From Rhodospirillales bacterium (GTDB taxonomy: Bacteria; Pseudomonadota; Alphaproteobacteria; Dongiales; Dongiaceae), in the NCBI GenBank assembly GCA_009885795.1, contig VFKA01000003.1, positions 62,001 through 126,000 of the forward strand: DNA of 64,000 nt, in the 5' to 3' direction. The stretch's first letter is position 1, and every line of letters starts with the position of its first letter. The notes under the pieces were generated by a model that saw nothing but the letters and a program-made list of their open reading frames with translations, was not told where the DNA came from and did not search any database. Made by a program: the position numbers and the translations under genes. Positions 33,969-41,369 of this stretch are shown here, one piece after another.

Positions 33969-34344
33969 TGAGAATCTCCTGTTCGCGCTCGATGAGACGT
34001 CGTGCCTTGCGAAGCGCCTGGTACAGCCGGCCAGCCTCCACTTCGGCGCTTACCTCCTGGGCCACCCCCGACGCGCTGGGCGCGGCTTCGATGAATTCTC
34101 CCAAGAATGTGTAAAAGGTCGGTAAAAATGTATCGATCTTGGAAGGAAACAGGTAAGCGCATTGAAGCGCGTAGTAGATGCGTTGCGCCGGCGAGAGATC
34201 CTGGTCCTCGGCGAGAATCTCCTTCTCGCGCAGCAGGCTCGCCTCGTTGTGGACGATGAGTTGCCCGCTGGCGTCGCCGTTTTGGAGCACGGCGCCGTTG
34301 ACGATGATCTTCTCGTTCGGCTTCAAGCTGATCTTGAGCGGCAT
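33946..34344 (-). CDS. flbT: FlbT flagellin translation regulator, copy 1
   Basis: FlbT binds the 5' leader of flagellin mRNA and represses its translation in Caulobacter. The 132-residue product has the family N-terminus PLKISLKPNEKIIVNGAVLQNG and the block PAQRIYYALQCAYLFPSKID, with a helical C-terminus. It is a clear paralog of copy 2 (37382-37783); the first 40 residues differ at only a handful of positions. A strong GAGGAGGG ribosome-binding site precedes it. It follows flagellin A after a GC-rich stem-loop. Confidence 0.94.
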   Translation of the reverse strand: MPLKISLKPNEKIIVNGAVLQNGDASGQLIVHNEASLLREKEILAEDQDLSPAQRIYYALQCAYLFPSKIDTFLPTFYTFLGEFIEAAPSASGVAQEVSAEVEAGRLYQALRKARRLIEREQEILNAYGDRV

Positions 34345-34417
34345 TCTGCCCTCCTCGCATGGTCTGCGCGAGAGTACTTTCTGCCTCGGAAATGGTTACT
34401 AAAGCGTTGCCGGCGTC

Positions 34418-34441
34418 GGGGAGGGCGTCGCCGCCCTCCCC
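34418..34441 (-). other. GC-rich stem-loop between flagellin A and flbT copy 1
   Basis: A perfect 10-bp stem, GGGGAGGGCG with CGCCCTCCCC and a 4-nt loop, 19 bp after the flagellin A stop. There is no T-tract, so it is more likely an mRNA 3'-stabiliser or attenuator that lowers flbT/flaF relative to flagellin than a full terminator. Confidence 0.6.
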
Positions 34442-34459
34442 TTCGTCCGACCGTCGGGT

Positions 34460-35335
34460 TTAACGGAACAGTGACAGCACGGCCCGCTCGCTCTGTGCCG
34501 CGAAGGACAGAGCTTGCAGGGACAGCTGCTGGCGCGTCTGGAGCGAAACCAAGTTGGCGCCTTCCTCGTTGATGTCGGCCAGCACGAGCTTGCCCGAACC
34601 CTCATCGAGTGTCTTCACGTACTGCTTCGTGAAGTCGAGGCGGGTGGCCAAGAACGTGACGTTCGCACCGAGCGAGGATGCCGCGCTGCGAAGCGTGGTG
34701 ACGGCGCCGTCGAGGACGGCCAGGCCCTTGTCGTACTGGCTGGCGAGTGGCGCCAAGGTGGCGAGCGCCGCGCTCCAGGACCGGGTAACGACTTGGGTCG
34801 CGATCAACGAACCGAGAGCCGCGGCGGTGCCGGTGATCAGCTTCGAGGCCAACAGATTCCGGCCCGTAATATCGAGCTTCGCGGCCGAGCGGTTGGAGAA
34901 GTTGACGGTCAGTTTCGTGGCCGTCGAGTTGGTCAGGTTGAGGCCCTGGTAGGACGTATCCTGAACCAACTGGGTGAGCTGCGCGCCCAGGGTGTTGAAC
35001 TGCTTCCTGAGGTCGGCCCGTTCCTTCGCCGTGGCGCTCTTGGCGGTCGAAATGATACCCTTGAGCTGCTTGACGATGCGGTCGGCCGCCTCGATGCCGC
35101 TGGTGGCGGCCTTCACCGAGGAGATCGCCTGATCGATCTGGCTCTTGCGGTCATTGAAGTCGACCGAACGATCGGTCAGCGTCTTCGACTGGAAGAACGA
35201 CACCGCGTCGTCGATGGCGCTGTTGACGCGCTTGCCCGTGGACAAGCGGTTCTGCGTGCGGTCGAGCAGGTCGTTGGTGGCCTGCAACGTCAGCAAGTTG
35301 GTTTTGATAGCGGAAGATAGCGAAATAGAAGCCAT
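34460..35335 (-). CDS. Flagellin (copy A)
   Basis: This is a filament subunit of 291 residues, a compact flagellin with small outer domains. The N-terminal D0/D1 reads LTLQATNDLLDRTQNRLSTG KRV, and the C-terminal D0/D1 has DINEEGANLVSLQTRQQLSLQALSFAAQSE and ends LSLFR. It is the most divergent of the three copies; B and C are closer to each other. A consensus sigma-54 promoter lies 58 bp upstream and the leader resembles that of flagellin C. It is followed by its own flbT and flaF. Likely glycosylated on Ser/Thr by the adjacent transferases (inference). Confidence 0.97.
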   Translation of the reverse strand: MASISLSSAIKTNLLTLQATNDLLDRTQNRLSTGKRVNSAIDDAVSFFQSKTLTDRSVDFNDRKSQIDQAISSVKAATSGIEAADRIVKQLKGIISTAKSATAKERADLRKQFNTLGAQLTQLVQDTSYQGLNLTNSTATKLTVNFSNRSAAKLDITGRNLLASKLITGTAAALGSLIATQVVTRSWSAALATLAPLASQYDKGLAVLDGAVTTLRSAASSLGANVTFLATRLDFTKQYVKTLDEGSGKLVLADINEEGANLVSLQTRQQLSLQALSFAAQSERAVLSLFR

Positions 35336-35392
35336 GGGAATCCTCCATTCTGGCGGGTTGGTAGACGGGCGCTTTGCACCCGTGCCTTTCGT

Positions 35393-35408
35393 TGCAAAAG
35401 GCGTGCCA
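35393..35408 (-). promoter_or_regulatory. Sigma-54 promoter of flagellin A
   Basis: On the coding strand, TGGCACGCCTTTTGCA, a full match to TGGCACG-N4-TTGCA, ending 57 bp before the flagellin A start. Confidence 0.85.
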
Positions 35409-35532
35409 GAACGGCGGCGGCCGCAAGGGCCGATCCGTTAACTAAGATTGATCAACAATTGCCGCGCGATCTCGGAATCGGCATTAACCGGATCGCAAGC
35501 CGGGTGAGCAGCGGCTGCCGGGCAAAAATTTC

Positions 35533-35952
35533 CTAGCCGGCAACTCTTGCCCGCTTTTCCTCGCCGCCAATGTCTTCAACTCGGCCGGCATCGGCGCCGG
35601 ATGCATTCAACATACCGCCGCCAACCTCCAGGTTGATGCGCACGAGGGCGTCGAGCAGTTCCGGCTTGGGGTCGGCGATGATCTCGGCCGAGCGGCGGTC
35701 GATGAAATTCGCCAGCGACAGCATCTTGACCCTCAGGTCATCGGGCAAGCCGCAATGGGAATCCGACAGGCTCGCTTGGAAAATCGTCCATAGGCGCCAA
35801 TTCAATTGCGCCGCGCCGAGCACGGCCTCGCCGGTTCGGGCCTTGCGGGCCTCGTCGAGCCGGCGGGCGGCCTCGAGCAGCGCCCAACCTTCGGTGCGCC
35901 GCGGATTGCCGGGTGCGGGACGTTGGGCGGACAATGGTTCGATCACGGACAT
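35533..35952 (-). CDS. flaF: FlaF flagellin export/assembly factor, copy 2
   Basis: The 139-residue FlaF paralog has the core LNWRLWTIFQASLSDSHCGL and RVKMLSLANFIDRRSAEIIA, close to copy 1. It follows flagellin B by 81 bp with no flbT between them, unlike the other two modules, and no flbT remnant is visible in that gap. An AAGGAG lies 10 nt before the ATG. It is presumably the secretion factor matched to flagellin B. Confidence 0.92.
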   Translation of the reverse strand: MSVIEPLSAQRPAPGNPRRTEGWALLEAARRLDEARKARTGEAVLGAAQLNWRLWTIFQASLSDSHCGLPDDLRVKMLSLANFIDRRSAEIIADPKPELLDALVRINLEVGGGMLNASGADAGRVEDIGGEEKRARVAG

Positions 35953-36033
35953 GGTTCGATTACTCCTTCTGAAATCGGCCGATCATGGGTGGCTTTCTTG
36001 CCGTCGGCGCGGGTGGTCCCGGTCTGTTACGAA

Positions 36034-36900
36034 CTACCTGAAGAGTTGAAGGATCGAGCGCTCGCTCTCGCCGGCGAAGGAGAGCGCCTGAAGCCCTAGC
36101 TGCTGGCGGGTCTGCAGCGATACGAGATTGGCGCCTTCCTCGTTGATGTCGGCCAGCGTCAGCTTGCCGGCGCCATCGTCCATGATCCGCACATACTCCT
36201 TGGAGAAATCGAGGCGGGTCTGCAGGAAGGTGACGTTGGCGCCAACGCTGGACGCGGCGTTACGCAGGGTCGAGATCGCGGCGTCCAAGATCTTGATGCC
36301 CTGGTCGAACAAGCTGAGGACGATGCTGGGCGCCGAACTCCAGGCGAGCGTGACGACTTGCGTCGCCGCCACCGAGCCGAGCGCGGCCGCAGCCCCGGTG
36401 ATCAGCTTCGAAACCCGAAGATTGCGCCCGAGGATATCCATCTTCGAGGTCGAGTTGGTCGAGAAACTGACCGTGAGCTTGGAGCCACTCGAATTCAGCA
36501 GGTTGAGGCCCTGATAGGAAGCGTCGCCGATCAACTCCGAGAGCTGCTTGGCCAAGGTATTGAACTGATCGCGCAGCGACACCCGTTCCTTGGCCGTCGC
36601 GGTCTTGGCGCTGGTGATGATGGCCTTCAGCTGCTTGGTGACCTTGTCCGCCGCGTCGATGCCATTGACGGCCGCTTTCAGCGACGAAATGGCCTGGTCG
36701 ATCTCGTTCTTGCGGGCGTTCAGGTCGATCGATCTTTCGGAGATCGTCTTGGCCTGAAAGAAGGCCACGGCATCGTCGAGGGCGTTGTTGACGCGCTTGC
36801 CCGAAGCCAACCGGTCCTGCGTTCGGTCGAGCAAATTGTTGGTCCGCTGCAACGACAGAAGATTGTTGCGGATGCTGGCGGAAAGGGCGACGTCGGACAT
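36034..36900 (-). CDS. Flagellin (copy B)
   Basis: This is a 288-residue compact flagellin with N-terminal LLSLQRTNNLLDRTQDRLAS and C-terminal GANLVSLQTRQQLGLQALSF ending LQLFR. It is closely similar to copy C along its full length, and the D1 segment EEGANLVSLQTRQQL is shared by all three. It has no sigma-54 element of its own: only 30 bp separate it from flaF copy 3, so it should be read through from the flagellin C promoter. Expression may therefore be lower or later than A and C. Confidence 0.97.
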   Translation of the reverse strand: MSDVALSASIRNNLLSLQRTNNLLDRTQDRLASGKRVNNALDDAVAFFQAKTISERSIDLNARKNEIDQAISSLKAAVNGIDAADKVTKQLKAIITSAKTATAKERVSLRDQFNTLAKQLSELIGDASYQGLNLLNSSGSKLTVSFSTNSTSKMDILGRNLRVSKLITGAAAALGSVAATQVVTLAWSSAPSIVLSLFDQGIKILDAAISTLRNAASSVGANVTFLQTRLDFSKEYVRIMDDGAGKLTLADINEEGANLVSLQTRQQLGLQALSFAGESERSILQLFR

Positions 36901-36930
36901 GGCGGATTCTCCGTTATCTGTTCAAGGCCG

Positions 36931-37407
36931 TCATTTCGCGACGGCGGCGGCGGCGTAAGTACGCATTCCGGCCCGCCGCGGCTCGCGCGGCTCGGCCGAT
37001 CGTTCGACCCGCCTGCGATTCCCGCGGTCGGCGGGCATGACTTGGTCGGTGAGCGCCTTGCCCAGCATGCCGCTGCCGACTTGCAGGTTGATGCGCACCA
37101 GGGCGTCGAGTTGCTCCGGGATAGGGTCGGACAGAACTTCGGCGGTCCGCCGATCGACGAAATTGGCCAACAGCAGCATGTTGACCCGGAGATCCTCCGG
37201 CAGCCCGCAGGCGGGGTCGCCGAGGCTTTCGCCGAAGATGATCCACAACCGCCAATTCAGGGCCGCGGCGGCCAGCATGGCATCCTTCGACCGGCTTTTC
37301 CTGGCGTCCTCGAGCTGGCGCGCCACTTCGATGAGGGCCCAGCTCTCGGTCTTTTTCGGGTTGCCCTCGGAGGGCGGGCGGTTAGACGGCGCCGGATTCG
37401 TAGGCAT
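36931..37407 (-). CDS. flaF: FlaF flagellin export/assembly factor, copy 3
   Basis: This is the longest FlaF paralog, 158 residues. The core LNWRLWIIFGESLGDPACGL and DLRVNMLLLANFVDRRTAEV is recognisable but more diverged than copies 1 and 2. The extra length is a basic Arg-rich tail (DRGNRRRVERSAEPREPRRA) absent from the others. Its start overlaps flbT copy 2 by 26 bp. It closes the flagellin C module. Confidence 0.9.
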   Translation of the reverse strand: MPTNPAPSNRPPSEGNPKKTESWALIEVARQLEDARKSRSKDAMLAAAALNWRLWIIFGESLGDPACGLPEDLRVNMLLLANFVDRRTAEVLSDPIPEQLDALVRINLQVGSGMLGKALTDQVMPADRGNRRRVERSAEPREPRRAGMRTYAAAAVAK

Positions 37408-37783
37408 CGATGATCTCCTTTTCCTTGGTCATGAGGCGCTTGGCTTTGCGAAGCGCCTGATAGAGCCGATCCGCTTTCACGTCGCCGCGGATATCGGCCA
37501 CGAGGGTGTGCGCGCTGGGCGCCGCTTCGGCGAACGCCGTCAGGAACTGCTCGCACGACCCAAGAAACGTCTGCAACTTCTCGGGAAACAAGTAGGCGCA
37601 TTGAAGGGCGTAGTAGACGCGCCGCGCCGGGGTAGCGCTTTCGTCCTCCGTGAGAATGTCTTTCTCGCGCAGGAGACTCGCCTCGTTGTGCACGACCAGC
37701 TGTCCGTGCGTATCCCCGTTCTGAAGCACGGCGCCGTTGACGATGATTCTTTCGTTCGGCTTGAGGCTGATCTTGAGGGGCAT
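37382..37783 (-). CDS. flbT: FlbT flagellin translation regulator, copy 2
   Basis: The 133-residue FlbT paralog has PLKISLKPNERIIVNGAVLQ and PARRVYYALQCAYLFPEKLQ, nearly identical to copy 1 in the N-terminal half and diverged in the C-terminal helix. It begins 62 bp after flagellin C and overlaps flaF copy 3. Two FlbT proteins imply either dosage or separate recognition of different flagellin leaders. Confidence 0.94.
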   Translation of the reverse strand: MPLKISLKPNERIIVNGAVLQNGDTHGQLVVHNEASLLREKDILTEDESATPARRVYYALQCAYLFPEKLQTFLGSCEQFLTAFAEAAPSAHTLVADIRGDVKADRLYQALRKAKRLMTKEKEIIDAYESGAV

Positions 37784-37821
37784 TCTCTACTCCGTCGGTC
37801 CTGGCCTGGTTTGGATCGTCG

Positions 37822-37853
37822 CTCGCGCTCTAACGGACTCGCGCTCTAACGGA
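37822..37853. repeat. 16-bp tandem duplication at the flagellin C stop
   Basis: CTCGCGCTCTAACGGA occurs twice in direct tandem (37822-37837 and 37838-37853). The duplicated unit contains the flagellin C stop codon, so the protein is unchanged and the second copy lies in the 3' untranslated part. Confidence 0.9.
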
Positions 37854-38712
37854 AGAGCTGGAGGATCGACCGCTCGCTCTCGCCGGCAAAGGCGAGCGCT
37901 TGCAGGGCCAGTTGCTGGCGCGTCTGCAGCGACACGAGATTGGCGCCTTCCTCGTTGATGTCGGCCAGCGTCAGCTTGCCGGCGCCTTCCTCCATGATCC
38001 GCACGTACTCCTTGGAGAAATCGAGGCGCGTTTGCAGGAACGTGACGTTCGAGCTCAGGGTCGATGTCGCGTTCCGCAGCGTCGAGATCGCCGCGTCCAG
38101 GATGGCGACGCCTTTGTCGAACCGGCTGAGGATGAGGGTCGGCGCCGAGCTCCAGGCGATCGTGACGACCTGGGTCGCCGCAACCGATCCAAGCGCCGCC
38201 GCGGTGCCGGTGATCAGCTTCGAGGCCAGCAGGTTTCGCCCGAGGATGTCGATCTTGGCCTGGGAGCGGGTGGAGAAGTTGACGGTCAACTTCGCCGAAG
38301 TCGAATTCAGCAGGCTGAGGCCCTGATAGGAAGAGTCCCTGACGAGCTCGGAGAGCTGGGCCGCGAGCGTATTGAACTGCTTGCGAAGCTCGATGCGTTC
38401 CTTGCCCGAGGCGGTCTTGGCCGTGGTGAGGATGCCCTTCAGCTGCTTGGCCACCCGATCGGCGGATTCGATGCCGGTGACGGAGGTCTTCAGCGCCGAA
38501 ATCGCCTGGTCGATCTCGTTCTTGCGCGTGGTGATGTCGGTCGAGCGCTCGCTGAGCGTCTTGGCCTGAAAGAACGAGACGGCGTCGTCGAGGGCATTGT
38601 TGACCCGCTTGCCCGAAGCCAATCGGTCCTGGGTGCGGTCGAGCAGGGAGTTCGTGCGCTGCAAGGACAGCAGATTGCTACGAACACTCCCGGAAAGAGC
38701 GATATCGGACAT
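37846..38712 (-). CDS. Flagellin (copy C)
   Basis: This is a 288-residue compact flagellin. It has N-terminal LLSLQRTNSLLDRTQDRLAS, middle LGRNLLASKLITGTAAALGS and C-terminal GANLVSLQTRQQLALQALAF ending LQLFR. Very similar to copy B. A consensus sigma-54 promoter precedes it by 60 bp. It is the first gene of a run that continues through flbT copy 2, flaF copy 3, flagellin B and flaF copy 2. Confidence 0.97.
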   Translation of the reverse strand: MSDIALSGSVRSNLLSLQRTNSLLDRTQDRLASGKRVNNALDDAVSFFQAKTLSERSTDITTRKNEIDQAISALKTSVTGIESADRVAKQLKGILTTAKTASGKERIELRKQFNTLAAQLSELVRDSSYQGLSLLNSTSAKLTVNFSTRSQAKIDILGRNLLASKLITGTAAALGSVAATQVVTIAWSSAPTLILSRFDKGVAILDAAISTLRNATSTLSSNVTFLQTRLDFSKEYVRIMEEGAGKLTLADINEEGANLVSLQTRQQLALQALAFAGESERSILQLFR

Positions 38713-38771
38713 AGCGGTTGCTCCGTTCTGGTTGGTTAGCTTCGAAGGGCGCTTGGGCCCACCAGGTGAAG

Positions 38772-38787
38772 AGCAACGGCCGTGCCA
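38772..38787 (-). promoter_or_regulatory. Sigma-54 promoter of flagellin C
   Basis: On the coding strand, TGGCACGGCCGTTGCT, a full match to TGGCACG-N4-TTGCW, ending 59 bp before the flagellin C start. Confidence 0.85.
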
Positions 38788-38965
38788 ACACGAATGTCAT
38801 CGCATAAAGCGTTGTTATTTCATATTTTTTTGAAAGCGATGCCAGGTCCGCCGGAAGAATGTCCCGGTCATGGTTACCGGCAAAGCAAGGATTGCCCGGC
38901 AAAAGATGGCATTCGAGATAATTTTTGCCGGCCTGGGTCTGGCGCCCGCCGGCGAAGCCTCGGCG

Positions 38966-40024
38966 TTAGAAAGAGCGGCTGGTGAAGCCGAGCTTGTCGA
39001 GGATGGTATCGGAGAGCGGCGGCTCGGGCGCGAACATGCTGCGGATGCGCACCAAAGCGGTCTGGCTGGAGAGTGCCATGTTGACCGCCGTCAGGTCTAT
39101 CTTGGCCTGCAGCGACGCTTCGAGCGCCCCCTGCTCGGTCAACTGTCTCTCGAGTAGGGCACCCATGATCTTGTTGTCGTCTTCGAGAGCGAGCGTGGCG
39201 CTGCCCAGCGCGCCCAAGGATGTCGCCTCGGCGATCCCCAGATTTGTCTCGATACGCTTGAGGGTCTGTTGGGCGGCCGACAGATCGTCCATGGCGCGCT
39301 GGCGAAAGGCGACGGACTCGGCCGAGGCGTCCGAAGGCAGATTGCCGTAGAGGAACGAGTTGGCGAGGCCAAGGCCGCCCCGGTTCACGGTCGCCGTGAA
39401 GGTGGGGCCGGCGCCGGATTGCGTGGTAAAGGTCACGCTGTCGCCCGATCCCGAGACATACTGAAATTCGCGGACCGCGTAAGTGACGCCGTTGATGCTG
39501 GCGGTTTCGTCCCGCGGGTCCACCTCCGAGATCGAGCCGCCGACATCGAGCGTATAGGTCACGGCCAGCGACTGCGTTTGAATGGCGACCTCGCTGCGGC
39601 CAAGCGGATAGACCACGGTGCGCTGGCCCGTGCTGTCCAGCCGCCGGCGTCCAATGAGATTGTTCGCGTCGATGTTGGCGCTGCCAACGAAGGAATTCAG
39701 TTCCAGCAGCGCGCTGTCGAAAGCCGCCGGATCGCCTTTCTGCGCCGCCGCCTTGGCCTCGCCCAACCAGAATCGAATGTCCGTAATCGGCTTCTGGGCG
39801 TTGCGAATGTGCACCAACGCCGTGTCGATATCGTCCCTCAACCTGAGACGCTTATCGACTTGATCCTGTTGGATCGTGAGCTCGATGCCATGGTCGGACG
39901 CCTGGCGGCGCAGCTCGACTTGCGCCCGGGCTTCCATCCGACCCCTGGTCATGATGAGCGCGCGTTCGAGCTGGAAATTGAACAGCTGATACTGCTGCGT
40001 GAAACCGATGGTGAAATCCGCCAT
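38966..40024 (-). CDS. Unrecognised flagellin-like protein of the flagellin locus
   Basis: I do not recognise this 352-residue protein. Its ends are helical and flagellin/FlgL-like: an N-terminal QQYQLFNFQLERALIMTRGR with following heptads, and a C-terminal LQAKIDLTAVNMALSSQTALVRIRSMF that resembles the flagellin D0 end. The middle (about 140-245) is beta-rich (VAIQTQSLAVTYTLDVGGSI; DSVTFTTQSGAGPTFTATVN). It has no signal peptide. A perfect CtrA site is 25 bp before the ATG. Possible roles: minor filament or cap subunit, or flagellin-mimic factor for export or glycosylation. None is shown by the sequence. Confidence 0.75.
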   Translation of the reverse strand: MADFTIGFTQQYQLFNFQLERALIMTRGRMEARAQVELRRQASDHGIELTIQQDQVDKRLRLRDDIDTALVHIRNAQKPITDIRFWLGEAKAAAQKGDPAAFDSALLELNSFVGSANIDANNLIGRRRLDSTGQRTVVYPLGRSEVAIQTQSLAVTYTLDVGGSISEVDPRDETASINGVTYAVREFQYVSGSGDSVTFTTQSGAGPTFTATVNRGGLGLANSFLYGNLPSDASAESVAFRQRAMDDLSAAQQTLKRIETNLGIAEATSLGALGSATLALEDDNKIMGALLERQLTEQGALEASLQAKIDLTAVNMALSSQTALVRIRSMFAPEPPLSDTILDKLGFTSRSF

Positions 40025-40049
40025 GGCGGCGAATCTTCCACGGCCACGC

Positions 40050-40064
40050 TTAAGAGTCCGTTAA
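40050..40064. promoter_or_regulatory. CtrA binding site upstream of the flagellin-like gene
   Basis: A perfect TTAA-N7-TTAA (spacer GAGTCCG) between the FlaG-like ORF, whose stop codon it overlaps, and the flagellin-like gene starting at 40024. It is only 25 bp from that start, closer than the other CtrA-like sites here. Confidence 0.6.
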
Positions 40065-40321
40065 GGGCCGCCGGCCTCGTTTTCGCGGTACCGGCGGGCG
40101 GCCTTGTCCGGCGGATACCGGCCTCTCGCCTCGCCCCTCTCGGCATCGCGATACTCGAGCAGCACCAGCCCGGTCTCGTGCCCAACGCGATTGATCGGGT
40201 TCACGTAACTCGACCGGCTCGACGCAGCGGACGCAGCCGGCGGCGGCGCGACGCCCGGTGTCGCCCGGTCGGCGGATCCGATCCGGCGCACGGGTGTTGA
40301 ATAGGAGTTTCCAACCAGCAT
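40061..40321 (-). CDS. Small FlaG-like protein
   Basis: The 86-residue frame reads YVNPINRVGHETGLVLLEYR and DAERGEARGRYPPDKAARRY near its C-terminus. This echoes FlaG-like small proteins (pattern: strand, then hydrophobic strand, then D..TGEv..qyP..r....Y), which are often found beside flagellins. The N-terminal half is low-complexity. It lies just upstream of the flagellin-like gene in the same direction, 36 bp away. An overlapping frame on the same strand is less protein-like. The function is unknown and the call rests mostly on the C-terminal pattern. Confidence 0.55.
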   Translation of the reverse strand: MLVGNSYSTPVRRIGSADRATPGVAPPPAASAASSRSSYVNPINRVGHETGLVLLEYRDAERGEARGRYPPDKAARRYRENEAGGP

Positions 40322-40397
40322 CGTTGGACATATAAAATGGTTACAAGTATTACGTCAACAAAAGAACAGTTATATTTGAATATATCAATTTAACTTC

Positions 40398-40427
40398 TAA
40401 ACAAAACAATAGTAATTGTTTTGTTTA
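40398..40427. terminator. AT-rich perfect palindrome
   Basis: TAAACAAAACAAT, a 4-nt loop AGTA, then ATTGTTTTGTTTA: a 13-bp perfect stem inside an unusually AT-rich 140-bp segment (40322-40460). Read leftwards it ends in a T-rich arm, so it may terminate transcripts from the SDR gene at 40527. It could equally be a mobile-element remnant. Confidence 0.5.
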
Positions 40428-40460
40428 TTTTAATGCTGTTAAAATTTATCGCGAATCAAA

Positions 40461-40500
40461 TGGGGCCGGAGTCGAATTTAACAATTCGTCTCCGACCCCA
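40461..40500. repeat. 18-bp imperfect hairpin (GGGGCCGGAG type)
   Basis: TGGGGCCGGAGTCGAATT and AATTCGTCTCCGACCCCA pair with two mismatches around a 4-nt loop. This motif resembles dispersed REP/MITE-type hairpins. It sits just downstream of the SDR gene, at the edge of the nonulosonate cluster. Confidence 0.65.
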
Positions 40501-40526
40501 ATGTTCCGATATTTCCAGCGAGCGAA

Positions 40527-41369
40527 TTACCAGGCGGTGAGGCCGCCATCGACGATGATGTTCTGGCCGGTGACGTAGCTCGAAGCGTCGGAGGCGAGCC
40601 AGACGAGGGCCCCCACCATTTCCTCCGCCCGCGCCATGCGCCCGAGGGGCACACGGGCCGAGTAGCGCCCTCGGAACGTCTCGTTCTGGCCGCTGTCGAC
40701 CCCGCCCGGCGTCAGGCTGTTGACGCGGATGTTGTCGGGGCCCCAATGCGCCGCCAGGTGGCGGGTGAGGCCGATGACGCCGGCCTTCGAGGCGCTGTAG
40801 ACCGCCGGCGTGTCGATGGCGCGGCCGTGGTAATCGGAACCCTCGTAGATGCGCCGGTCGGGCGCCACCACGCCATAGATCGATGCCGTCTGGACGATGC
40901 TGCCGCCGCGGCCGCGCCGGCGCATGGCGGCGCCGACGTGGCGCGCGACGATGAACATGCCATCGAGATTGACCGCCATGACCTGGCGCCAGATGTCCTC
41001 CGGGTAGTCCTCGAGGGCCGAGAAGAAGCGGTCGGGCTCGCGCGACTTGGTGGCGGCGTTGTTGTGCAGGATGTCGATTCCGCCGAACTCGGCGACGCAG
41101 GTCCCGACCATGGCGGCGACGTCCTCGACGCGGGCGACATCGCAGGCGAACCCGCGCGCCGGTATGGCGTATCGCGACGTCAGATCGGCGGCCAGCGCCT
41201 CGGCGGCGTGCCTTTCCAGATCGACCGCGACCACCCGCGCGCCATGCGCGGCCAGGCCGGCGCAGAAATGACGGCCGAGGATCCCACAGGCGCCCGTGAC
41301 CACGGCCACCTTGCCGGTAAGATCGAAAAGCCGCCGGTAATCCGGCGGTTCGAGGGGCGCCGCCGTCAC
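40527..41369 (-). CDS. SDR oxidoreductase of the legionaminate cluster (PtmA-like)
   Basis: This is a 280-residue classical short-chain dehydrogenase. It has the cofactor motif VVTGACGILGRHF (TGxxxGxG variant), NNAA (HNNAATKS), catalytic Tyr-Lys in VYSASKAG and the end VTGQNIIVDGGLTAW. PtmA of Campylobacter, an SDR in the GDP-sugar branch of legionaminate synthesis, is the best contextual match; its exact reaction there is poorly defined. The GTG at 41369 overlaps the cytidylyltransferase stop as GTGA. Last gene of the leftward operon. Confidence 0.85.
   Translation of the reverse strand: MTAAPLEPPDYRRLFDLTGKVAVVTGACGILGRHFCAGLAAHGARVVAVDLERHAAEALAADLTSRYAIPARGFACDVARVEDVAAMVGTCVAEFGGIDILHNNAATKSREPDRFFSALEDYPEDIWRQVMAVNLDGMFIVARHVGAAMRRRGRGGSIVQTASIYGVVAPDRRIYEGSDYHGRAIDTPAVYSASKAGVIGLTRHLAAHWGPDNIRVNSLTPGGVDSGQNETFRGRYSARVPLGRMARAEEMVGALVWLASDASSYVTGQNIIVDGGLTAW

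Noticed and set aside
35953-36033. A degraded third flbT between flagellin B and flaF copy 2
   Set aside because: The 81-bp gap shows no FlbT-like words in any frame; the gene appears absent rather than decayed.
40050-40331. A second overlapping minus-strand frame of 93 codons
   Set aside because: Arg/Gly-rich with no pattern; the alternative frame at 40061-40321 has the FlaG-like C-terminus.
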